DNA of 64,000 nucleotides from Azotobacter vinelandii (GTDB taxonomy: Bacteria > Pseudomonadota > Gammaproteobacteria > Pseudomonadales > Pseudomonadaceae). The notes beneath the pieces were generated by a model, which was not told where the DNA came from, did not search any database, and was given only the letters and a program-made list of their open reading frames with translations. The DNA lies in NCBI RefSeq assembly GCF_001571105.1, contig NZ_BCTD01000011.1, one strand, 5' to 3'. Shown here piece by piece: positions 34,530 through 43,686 of the stretch (its first letter is position 1; each line of letters starts with the position of its first letter). Made by a program: the position numbers and the translations under genes.

Positions 34530-35120
34530 GGGGACACCGTCGGCAGATCGGCATGCAGGCGGCGTCAGCCGGCCATTGCCAAGAGATGGCCATACCGGGG
34601 TTCACGGTACCCGGCAAGGCGCGCAGCCTGTTCGAGTAATCTGCAAGTCCAGGGGTCATCAGCCCTATCCTACTGGTAGGCATGCCAGCGGCGATACAAT
34701 GCCCGACTAGCCGGCGTAACCGGCCATTCCTTCTCCTCCCGGCCGCCAGTGGATGGCTACCCGGAAAGCACCGGGCTCGATCCCGTTTCGAGCGGCTGTC
34801 CCCATTTCCCTCCACCAGCCGCATGGCGCAAACGCTCGCTCGGGCATCGAGCGACACCGGCAAGGCACGGGAACGCGCCATGCGGATCGCCGGGATCTGC
34901 GCCGCTTTCGTCGATGCAGCCTGGGATGAAGGAAGTGCGGGCCAAGGTCACGGCGCGTTCCCGCGCCGTGTCGATGGCGGCTATGCGATGATCGGCCGGC
35001 AGGACAACGAAAACTATTAATGCCACCGGAGCGGATTTCATATGGCATGCCCCGGATGGGTTTTCCGACACCGGGTTCCGGCCTCGACCGGCAACAGGAA
35101 GGACAAGGCGCGACCGGTAA
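34530..35120. other. Gap between orphan promoter and integrase relic
   Basis: About 590 bp without a recognisable gene. An 11-bp inverted repeat GGGAACGCGCC/GGCGCGTTCCC lies at 34869-34879 and 34952-34962. A 65-codon frame at 34823-35020 (ending in QDNENY) has no ribosome-binding site or known family. The whole stretch may be the flank of the decayed element that carried the integrase. Confidence 0.35.
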
Positions 35121-35520
35121 ACGCGCCAGATCGGCAATGTCCCACTGAATGACCGAGCCCTGCATGCCCTGGGCGAAGCTGGTAAGATCGCTGCCCAGAA
35201 GAAAGGCGGTGTCTCCGACTACAAGGATTCGCCCGACGTTTTTCCACCTGCGCGCGATGCCGACTCCATCCAAGGAATCGAGCATCACCGACAAGCACTT
35301 CAAACAGGCCTTGCGCGTTTTCGGCATTCGGGATCGGCCGCAACTGCCCGTCATACCTACGCGACCATGGGCCTGATGGCTGGCATGAGTCCGCTTTATA
35401 ACCAGCAGTTAGGCAACAACGTCCAGATGCTGTTCTCCAATACGCCCGCTGATCAACTCAAGCTCCGACTGGAGTGAGACCGCAAAGCTCGAAATTGGTA
35501 TCAAATCGGTATCAGCGTGA
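35121..35520 (+). pseudogene. Frameshifted relic of a phage-type tyrosine recombinase
   Basis: Pieces of a site-specific integrase C-terminal half are readable in order but in different frames: NVPLNDRALHALGEAGKIAAQ and VFPPARDADSIQG (one frame), ITDKHFKQALRVFGIRDRPQ (another), RHTYATMGLMAGMSPLY and QLGNNVQMLFS (first frame again), then YAR and INSSSDWSETAKLEI after two further shifts. The RHT box is present. The LGH histidine is replaced by N, and the segment with the expected catalytic tyrosine lies at a frameshift. The N-terminal half was not found. It abuts the ybiT leader, so it may be a scar of an element once inserted here. Confidence 0.8.
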
Positions 35521-35555
35521 TTCAGTGGCTTGTAATTTATTGATAGGAAAGCCCT

Positions 35556-37145
<1,590 letters not shown>

Positions 37146-37152
37146 GAGCACA

Positions 37153-37187
37153 GGGCGCAAGCGCCGCAGCGTGCGGAGCTTGCGCCC
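37153..37187. terminator. Bidirectional hairpin between ybiT and uppP
   Basis: GGGCGCAAGC pairs with GCTTGCGCCC, and inside it CCGCA pairs with TGCGG around GCG, giving a 15-pair interrupted stem. It lies 7 bp after ybiT and 15 bp from the end of convergent uppP. No T-run follows. Confidence 0.75.
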
Positions 37188-37202
37188 CGCGCGCCAGAAG
37201 GC

Positions 37203-38036
37203 TCAGCCCTGCGCCGTGCTCCAGTCGACCACGCCGAGCTGCCAGGTGAGGAGAATCAGCAAACCGAAACCGATGCGATACCAGGCGAACAGCGCATAGC
37301 TGTGGCTGGCGATGAACCTGAGCAGCCCGCGCACGGCGAGCATGGCGAAGATGAAGGAAACGACGAAGCCCAGGGCGAAGACCGGCAGGTCGCCGCCGTT
37401 TTCGAAGAGTGCGCGATGCTTGTAGCCGGAATAGGCAGCGGCGCCGACCATGGTCGGCATGGCGAGGAAGAAGGAGAACTCGGTCGCCGCCTTGCGCGAC
37501 AGACCGAACAGCAGGCCGCCGATGATGGTCGAGCCCGAGCGCGAGGTGCCGGGAATCATCGCCAGGCACTGGGCGCAGCCGATCTTGAGGGCGTGCCTCC
37601 AGTTCATTTCGTCCACCGCGTGCACCTCGATGACATGTTGGCGCCTCTCGGCCCAGAGCATGACCAGACCGCCGACGACCAATGCGCTGGCCACCGTGAT
37701 CGGATTGAACAGCCAGTGTTCGATCAGATCGGCGAACGCCACGCCGAGGACCACCGCCGGCAGGAAGGCGATCAGCAGGTTGACGGTGAAACGCTGCGCC
37801 TGGGGTTCGCGCGGCAGGCCGAGAATCACGCCGAACACCTTCTCGCGGAACTCCCAGACCACGGCCAGGATCGCCCCGAGCTGGATGATGATGTTGAACG
37901 CCTTGGCCCTGTCGCCGCCGAAACCGATCAGGTCGGCGATGATGATCTGGTGCCCGGTGCTGGATATCGGCAGAAACTCCGTCAGTCCCTCGACAACCCC
38001 CAAGATGAACGCCTGCGCGGCGAGCCAAAGCTCCAT
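37203..38036 (-). CDS. uppP: Undecaprenyl-diphosphatase UppP/BacA
   Basis: 277-residue polytopic phosphatase recycling undecaprenyl pyrophosphate for peptidoglycan synthesis; it also gives bacitracin resistance. The two active-site regions are VVEGLTEFLPISSTGH (Glu-rich, near residue 15-30) and AMIPGTSRSGSTIIGG (PGxSRSG), with about eight membrane helices. The start MELWLAAQAFILG at 38036 is the family N-terminus. It is convergent with ybiT through a shared hairpin. Confidence 0.95.
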   Translation of the reverse strand: MELWLAAQAFILGVVEGLTEFLPISSTGHQIIIADLIGFGGDRAKAFNIIIQLGAILAVVWEFREKVFGVILGLPREPQAQRFTVNLLIAFLPAVVLGVAFADLIEHWLFNPITVASALVVGGLVMLWAERRQHVIEVHAVDEMNWRHALKIGCAQCLAMIPGTSRSGSTIIGGLLFGLSRKAATEFSFFLAMPTMVGAAAYSGYKHRALFENGGDLPVFALGFVVSFIFAMLAVRGLLRFIASHSYALFAWYRIGFGLLILLTWQLGVVDWSTAQG

Positions 38037-38697
38037 CGATTCCCCATCCGAACTGCAGAAATGACCCGGCGGCCCGCAACCCCGCCGAGAGGAGCGGACA
38101 CAGCCGACGAAGTCGCACGCACGCGGGGAACGAAAACACGATTCCCACCCTCGGCGAGCGCCGGCATGCTAGCAGAGAGGAAAGGGCACCGCCGCAAACT
38201 TCAATGTATGAAGTCCGACCAAGGAAGGCGAATCGATACCGGAGAACATGCCCCTCAAGCGGGCGCTGGCACAGGTCATCGGCGGCCGGAAGAAGCTCGG
38301 CGACAGGCGACACATTCCGGCCCATATTGATCAAGGGGGATCTGCGCGAATCCGGCCAGCGACTGCCCTATCTCCAGCGTCTGCGGATCGGCAAGCTCAG
38401 CCACTGGTCCAGCTTCGAGCGAAACGGTATCCGGAACACCATTACCCGCAAACTTCTGCTGCTTTATCGCCAGGTGGACAGGCTGGACTGACATCCGTCG
38501 GAAAAATCTGTATCAAACCAGAGACACCGACCTATACTTCGTCCCATATGAGATTCAGGGCGACGGAAGGAATCCGTTGGCCCAGGCAGGTTTCAGACAA
38601 GTGTCACGTTCACGTGATAGCGCCGTGCCTGAAAAAGTGAAAGACCGATGGCCGCGCCAGACGGCCTCAATCATGGTACTCAAAGAGGGATCGCCCC
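38037..38697. other. Intergenic region between uppP and a small conserved gene
   Basis: About 660 bp. It should hold the leftward uppP promoter and the rightward promoter of the 88-residue gene; TATACT at 38533-38538 may be the latter's -10, but no good -35 is seen. A short ORF at 38204-38491 is listed separately with low confidence. Confidence 0.4.
38204..38491 (+). CDS. Possible small protein or gene remnant, unknown
   Basis: An open frame of 95 codons whose last 55 residues (LRESGQRLPYLQRLRIGKLSHWSSFERN and ITRKLLLLYRQVDRLD) have a natural-looking composition. The first 40 look random. A TTG at 38327 could begin the credible part, but no ribosome-binding site is evident. I do not recognise the family. 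It may be the tail of a decayed gene. Confidence 0.25.
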   Translation: MYEVRPRKANRYRRTCPSSGRWHRSSAAGRSSATGDTFRPILIKGDLRESGQRLPYLQRLRIGKLSHWSSFERNGIRNTITRKLLLLYRQVDRLD

Positions 38698-38964
38698 ATG
38701 ACCAATTCGCTCCGTTTCAACGAAGCCCTGCTGATCGCCAACCGCGCCTTCAAACCCCTGCAATGCATCGCCTGGACCCAGGAAATCAACAGTGAACTGA
38801 ACTTGACCGTCGTGGACCGCACCAGTACGCGGACACTGGGGCACAAGCGCATTCCCTGCTCGACCTACTCGGACCCGAAGAAACTCGCCAGCGTCATTCA
38901 GCAAACCCGCCAGGAATTGACCCTTCAGGGCTTCGCCCTCGCCCCTTGGAACATGCCGGACTGA
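38698..38964 (+). CDS. Conserved small protein beside nfuA, unknown function
   Basis: 88-residue soluble protein with no signal peptide or membrane segment. The sequence begins MTNSLRFNEALLIANRAFKP and has VVDRTSTRTLG near the middle. It resembles a small conserved Pseudomonas hypothetical that I recall near nfuA, but I know no function. GAGGG lies 7 bp before ATG 38698. A strong terminator follows. It is convergent with nfuA. Confidence 0.8.
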   Translation: MTNSLRFNEALLIANRAFKPLQCIAWTQEINSELNLTVVDRTSTRTLGHKRIPCSTYSDPKKLASVIQQTRQELTLQGFALAPWNMPD

Positions 38965-38980
38965 TCCAATCCGAACAGAT

Positions 38981-39008
38981 GAAGCCTTGCCCCGGCAAGG
39001 CTTCTTTT
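38981..39008 (+). terminator. Terminator after the small conserved gene
   Basis: GAAGCCTTGC and GCAAGGCTTC form a perfect 10-bp stem around a four-base loop (38981-39004), followed by TTTT. It lies 16 bp after the stop. Confidence 0.9.
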
Positions 39009-39072
39009 GCAAAAAGTAAAAGCAAAAAACAAGCCAAATTCGCCGGATCGCAGCGAAACGGCAGGTGAACGA

Positions 39073-39092
39073 AAGGCGGCCATGGCCGCCTT
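39073..39092 (-). terminator. Hairpin after nfuA
   Basis: A self-complementary 20-bp sequence AAGGCGGCC-AT-GGCCGCCTT lies 28 bp past the end of leftward nfuA, followed on the minus strand by TT and C-rich sequence. It probably ends the cti-nfuA transcript. Confidence 0.65.
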
Positions 39093-39120
39093 CTTCATTC
39101 CCGCCCTGTCCCGGTATCAA

Positions 39121-39705
39121 TCAGTAGTAGGCGTTTTCCCGGTTGCTGTGATCGGTGGCGTCGCGCACGCCCTTGAGGTCGGGGATGCGCTCGAGCAGGG
39201 TCTTCTCCACGCCGTCCTTCAACGTCATGTCGACCATGCCGCATCCCTGGCAACCGCCACCGAAACGCAGCACGGCGATTCCCTCCTCGACGATGTCCAC
39301 CAGGCTCACCTGGCCGCCATGGCTGGCCAGACCCGGATTGATCTCGGTCTGCAGGTAGTAGTTGATCCGTTCGCCCAGCGGACTGTCCTCGTCGATCATC
39401 GGCACCTTGGCGTTCGGTGCCTTGATGGTCAGTTGCCCGCCCATGCGATCGTTGGCGTAGTCGACGATGGCGTCCTCGAGAAAGGGTTCGCTGACGGCAT
39501 CGATCCACAGGGTGAAGCTCTTCAGCGCCTGGGCGATGTCGTCCGGATGCCGCTCGTGCGGCTTGCAGTAGGCGAGACAGGTCTCGGCGGCGGGCGTACC
39601 GGGCTGGGTGATGAAGATACGGATACCGATGTCGGTGCCGTTCTGCTTGGCCAGCAATTCGGCCAGATAGTCGTGTGCGGCGTCGGTTATGGTGATGGCG
39701 CTCAT
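39121..39705 (-). CDS. nfuA: Fe-S biogenesis protein NfuA
   Basis: 194-residue iron-sulfur carrier delivering [4Fe-4S] clusters to targets such as aconitase. The N-terminal domain (1-100) is a degenerate A-type (IscA-like) fold; its C-rich ETCLAYC lacks the full A-type set. The C-terminal Nfu domain has the cluster-binding CxxC in GGGCQGCGMVDMTLKDG. It lies 108 bp downstream of cti in the same direction, an order I recall from P. aeruginosa. Confidence 0.94.
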   Translation of the reverse strand: MSAITITDAAHDYLAELLAKQNGTDIGIRIFITQPGTPAAETCLAYCKPHERHPDDIAQALKSFTLWIDAVSEPFLEDAIVDYANDRMGGQLTIKAPNAKVPMIDEDSPLGERINYYLQTEINPGLASHGGQVSLVDIVEEGIAVLRFGGGCQGCGMVDMTLKDGVEKTLLERIPDLKGVRDATDHSNRENAYY

Positions 39706-39813
39706 GGCAGCTCCTCGCGAATATGCTCCCGAGTGTACGCCAAGCCCCCCTTGGGATAAAGTCCTAGTATGCTTGTCGGAATAATCCCGAAGTCCCGCGA
39801 CAGACGCACCGGC

Positions 39814-42084
39814 TCACAGGTTCTGGTAGCGGTTCATGTCCAGCACCCCGGCCTCCAGCGGTTCGGTTTCCCGCATCCAGGCCGAAAGATCGTTGAAATA
39901 GCGCCAGAACTCCGGATGGCTGCGGCGCACGCCCCAGCGCTCGACGACGGCCACGAAGCTCGCTCCTGCCCTCGCCTGCTCCAGCGCCGCGACGAAATCC
40001 GGCACTTCCTCGGCACGGACATTGAAGAGGAAGTTGGGGTAGCTGCTCAGCACGCCCGGATAGAGCGTCAGGGTATCCAGCGTCGGCTGGTAGCGCAGAC
40101 GCTCGCCGAAAATGAATGCCACGTTGCTGTGCGCTCGGTTGCGCAGCAGGCTGTAGACCTCCCGTTTTCCTTCGCCGTATTCGATGCGCAGCAGGCTGGC
40201 CTCCGGCAGGGCGAGCACCACCGGCAGGCCGGCCGCGGGCCGGCTGACCAGACGGCTGAGGACCTGTTCGGCATACTGCAACTCCCGCGCCACGCCAGGC
40301 CGGTGGCAATGCGCCGAGCGGCAGCGGTTGAACGGATCGGGACGGGCATTGATCGCTACGTGCCGTTCCAGCAGGCGTCCGGCGAAAGCGCGGACCGGTT
40401 CGCGTTGCGGCAGATCCAGCACCGAGGGCGTCTCGCTGTCGACCTCGGTATAGGCGAGCCAGAGCTTGAGCTGGCCACTGTTCTCGTACCAACTGTCGAG
40501 GATCGCCTGGCGCGTGCCGGACGGCAGCAGGCGCAGGAAGTTCTGCTCGGCGCCGTTGCGGATCAGGTCGAAGTACAGGCGCGTCTGCAATTGATGGGAA
40601 ACGTTGCCGAATACGTCGAAATTCACCACCAACTGGTAGTAGGTGCGCTCGAACAGCGGGAAATCCAGCAGCCACAGGGTCTGCGGCACGGCTCCGACCA
40701 GTCCCTTGCGTACCGAGGCGCTGTCGTGCTGGCGGAAGATGGTCAGCAAGGCGTTGTCGTTGCCGCTCCACAAATCCGACCATGCGGCCGGATGCTCGGC
40801 GTAAGCCTGGCGGCGCAGGTTCTCGTAGCGCTTGAGGCGATCCGTGTAGGCGCTCCAGAGGCCCCAAAGGCCGGCGATATCGTCGATCTGGCCGGGCAGC
40901 ACGAGCAGCGGCGTCGTCGCCTCGCGATACTGCGCGTCGGTGAGATAGAGATCCCGCTCGGGAGCCTGGAACAACGTCCAGAAGTGGTCGCGGATCACGT
41001 CCGTGGCGATCTGCCCGCGGCATACCGGGCCACGGATGAAGGTACGCACGAAGTATTCGGCATTGTCCAGCATGAAGCGGTAGCGCGCCTGCGCCGGAAT
41101 CGCCGCGAAGGTCTCGAACGGATTGGCGCGGTGCTGGGCACCGTGGCCGGGCAGTTCCGCCACCTGCCAGTCGCCGGAGAAGAACAGCTCGCGCACCCGG
41201 GCGAGCTTGCGCGGGCCGAGCGGATAGGTGATGTGCGTCTTGTGCACGATCACGTCGGCAACCGGTCGCAGCCGGTAATGGAAATCGCCGCCGGGGTCGT
41301 CGTTGGGGCGCCGCGTGGCGATCGGCTCGACCGGCTGGCCGGAAGGCGTGCGCGAACGCACCAGTTGGAAGAAGTGCCCCGGCGCGCCACCCTCGAAATG
41401 CAGGTGGGCGAGGAACAGGTGCTCGTACAGCCAGCGGGCGACCAGCCGGGAACGCGGATCACGCGCGTTCAGCAGCCGTTCCCAGGCGGCGATCTGCGCC
41501 ACCTCGGCCGGCGACGGTTCGAGCGGCGCCGCGTCGATCGGAGCCCCCTGTTCCAGCCATTTCCTCAGGGTCGCGTACTCGCCGTCGGTCAGGCCGGTGA
41601 CGGCGAAAGGCATGCCGGCCAGAGGATTGGCGCGGGCGAAGGCCTCGAATTCGCCGGGCAGCGGACAACTGTTGCGCCGTTCGATGCCGATCTCCAGATC
41701 CTTCGGCAAACGGGCGTTGTGCACCAGCGGACGGCCGCGACCGAGCTCCAGCATGCGCGCCATCAGCGCCGCCTGGCCGCCGCCGTCGAGCACCGAATGA
41801 AAGCCCTTGCGCCGCCAGGCCGCCTCACCTTTGGCATCGAGGAACAGCCGGGTGGTTTCCTGGGCCTCGGTGCGCAGCCCGTCGTACACCGGCAACTTGT
41901 GGGCGCCGCGCTGTGCCCCTTCGCCGCTGCCCAGGTTGAGCTGGCAGGGCGAGTCGTAGCAGGCATGGCAAGCCACGCATTTGGCGGTGAAGATCGGCTG
42001 GATGTCGCGGCGGTACGACAGTTCTTCGGCCCGCGCCACGACGCCGAGCGCCAGCAGCACGAGGAGGAAAAGGCGAAGCGGCAT
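39814..42084 (-). CDS. cti: Fatty acid cis/trans isomerase Cti
   Basis: Periplasmic haem enzyme that converts cis unsaturated membrane fatty acids to trans, lowering fluidity under solvent, heat or metal stress. The 756-residue product has a signal peptide MPLRLFLLVLLALGVVARA and a c-type haem site C36-V-A-C39-H40 near the N-terminus (AKCVACHACYDSPCQLNLG). Family segments such as SYRRDIQPIFTAKC and PLIHPGVLSSYPN-like regions are present. I start at ATG 42084 because AGGAG lies 7 bp upstream; the longer frame to 42123 lacks support. Confidence 0.93.
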   Translation of the reverse strand: MPLRLFLLVLLALGVVARAEELSYRRDIQPIFTAKCVACHACYDSPCQLNLGSGEGAQRGAHKLPVYDGLRTEAQETTRLFLDAKGEAAWRRKGFHSVLDGGGQAALMARMLELGRGRPLVHNARLPKDLEIGIERRNSCPLPGEFEAFARANPLAGMPFAVTGLTDGEYATLRKWLEQGAPIDAAPLEPSPAEVAQIAAWERLLNARDPRSRLVARWLYEHLFLAHLHFEGGAPGHFFQLVRSRTPSGQPVEPIATRRPNDDPGGDFHYRLRPVADVIVHKTHITYPLGPRKLARVRELFFSGDWQVAELPGHGAQHRANPFETFAAIPAQARYRFMLDNAEYFVRTFIRGPVCRGQIATDVIRDHFWTLFQAPERDLYLTDAQYREATTPLLVLPGQIDDIAGLWGLWSAYTDRLKRYENLRRQAYAEHPAAWSDLWSGNDNALLTIFRQHDSASVRKGLVGAVPQTLWLLDFPLFERTYYQLVVNFDVFGNVSHQLQTRLYFDLIRNGAEQNFLRLLPSGTRQAILDSWYENSGQLKLWLAYTEVDSETPSVLDLPQREPVRAFAGRLLERHVAINARPDPFNRCRSAHCHRPGVARELQYAEQVLSRLVSRPAAGLPVVLALPEASLLRIEYGEGKREVYSLLRNRAHSNVAFIFGERLRYQPTLDTLTLYPGVLSSYPNFLFNVRAEEVPDFVAALEQARAGASFVAVVERWGVRRSHPEFWRYFNDLSAWMRETEPLEAGVLDMNRYQNL

Positions 42085-42147
42085 GGGGCTGCTCCTGGAA
42101 GCGGGACGGCATTCTAACCGCAAGCGCCCCCGCCTCGGCCGTTGCCG

Positions 42148-43686
42148 TCAATCCTCTTGCGGATCTTCCAGCCGCGCCTGTTCCAGCCGCTCGTCCAGCT
42201 TCTCGAGATTGTCCAGCTCGGCGCTGTCCCAGCCACCGCCGAGAGCGGCGATCAGTTGCACGCTGGCGGTCAGCCGGTTGCTCAGGAGGGTCAGGACGGT
42301 GCGCTCGTTGGACAAGGCCGCGGTCTGCACATCGACCACGCTGGAGTAGTCGACGGTACCGGCCTTGTACTGGTTCTCCATCAGCCGGCGGGACTCCTGG
42401 GCCGCCTCCACCGCCTCCTGCTGGGCCCGGGTCTCGCGCTCCAGCACGCTCAGTTGCACCAGGTAGTCCTCCACCTCGCGGAAGCTGTCCAGCACCGTCT
42501 GCCGGTAGGTCGCCACCGCCTGCTGGTGGGTGGCCCGCGCCTGGTCCACCTGGGCACGCAGCAGGCCGCCGTCGAACAGGGTCAGGGCCATTTCCGGGCT
42601 GATGTTCCAGAAGCGGTTGTCCTTCTCGAACCAGTAGTCTGTATGGGTGGCACGATAACCGCCCGCCGCGCTCAGGCTGAAGGTCGGGAAACGCGCCGCC
42701 TTGGCCACGCCGATCAGCGCGTTGGCGGACATCACCTCGCGCTCGGCCGCGGCCACGTCGGGGCGGCGCTCGATCAGTTGCGACGGCAGCAGCGTGGGGA
42801 TTTCCGGCAGGTCCGGCAGGCTGTCCAGCTCGGCCAGCTCGAGCTCGGACGGCGGCACGCCGATCAGCACGGCGATGGCATGCTCCAGTTGCGCGCGCTG
42901 GTAATCGAGGTCGATGGCCTGGGCCTCGGTGCTCTTCAGTTGGGTCTGCGCCTGGGTCACATCGGCCTTGGTGACCATGCCGGCGCGATACTGGTTCTCG
43001 GTCAGCCGCAAGGTGCGTGCGTAGGCCTCCACCGTGGCCTTGAGCAGGCGCCGCTGGCCATCCAGCACGCGCAGTTGCAGGTAGCTCTGGGCCAGGGTCG
43101 ACTGCTGGCTGAGGCGCACCGCGGCGAGATCGGCGGCGCTGGCCTGCAGGCCGGCGCGATCCGACTCCAACTGGCGGCGCATCTTGCCCCAGAAGTCCAG
43201 TTCCCAACTGATGTTGCTGACCGCGTTGTAGCTGTTGGAAATGGTCCCGCCACCGCCGCCGGAGCTCACCGTCGAGCCGTCGGGCAGGCGCGAGGTACCG
43301 CCGCTGCCGCTGGCCGTCGCCGAGCGGGTTTCGTCGACGGTGACCCGCCCGGTCGGGAAGAAGTCCGCCTTCGCCGTGCGTACCGTCGCCTTCGCCTGCA
43401 GGTACTGGGCGATCGACTGGGCGACGGTCTGGTTGGACTCATCCAGCCGGCGCATCAGATCGTCGAGGATGGGATCGCCGTACATTTCCCACCAGGGACC
43501 GCGTTCGGCCTCGTCGGCCGGCGTGGCCAGCTTCCAGCCCTCGCCCTCCCTGAAGCTGTCCGGGGCGGACAATTGCGGTCGCTGGTAGTCCGGCCCGAGG
43601 GTGCAGCCACCGAGGGCCAGGCCCAGGGCAAGCGTCATCGACCAGGCCAGTCGGTTGGGACGGAAAGATAAAACGGATGCGGTCAT
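42148..43686 (-). CDS. opmB: Outer membrane efflux lipoprotein, OpmB type
   Basis: 512-residue TolC-like outer-membrane factor with a lipobox LALGLALGG-C28, so it is a lipoprotein as in the OprM/NodT family. Two outer-membrane-efflux repeats (about 60-260 and 280-490) contain the usual long coiled coils and the closing ERRPDVAAAEREV and NQYKAGTVDYSSVVDVQTA segments. It is the last gene of the leftward muxA-B-C-opmB operon and overlaps muxC by 4 bp. Its gene order matches the P. aeruginosa multidrug pump MuxABC-OpmB. Confidence 0.92.
   Translation of the reverse strand: MTASVLSFRPNRLAWSMTLALGLALGGCTLGPDYQRPQLSAPDSFREGEGWKLATPADEAERGPWWEMYGDPILDDLMRRLDESNQTVAQSIAQYLQAKATVRTAKADFFPTGRVTVDETRSATASGSGGTSRLPDGSTVSSGGGGGTISNSYNAVSNISWELDFWGKMRRQLESDRAGLQASAADLAAVRLSQQSTLAQSYLQLRVLDGQRRLLKATVEAYARTLRLTENQYRAGMVTKADVTQAQTQLKSTEAQAIDLDYQRAQLEHAIAVLIGVPPSELELAELDSLPDLPEIPTLLPSQLIERRPDVAAAEREVMSANALIGVAKAARFPTFSLSAAGGYRATHTDYWFEKDNRFWNISPEMALTLFDGGLLRAQVDQARATHQQAVATYRQTVLDSFREVEDYLVQLSVLERETRAQQEAVEAAQESRRLMENQYKAGTVDYSSVVDVQTAALSNERTVLTLLSNRLTASVQLIAALGGGWDSAELDNLEKLDERLEQARLEDPQED

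Noticed and set aside
34707..35354. 215-codon frame on the minus strand across the gene-poor region
   Set aside because: Opposite to recognisable integrase fragments and without a plausible start or domain.
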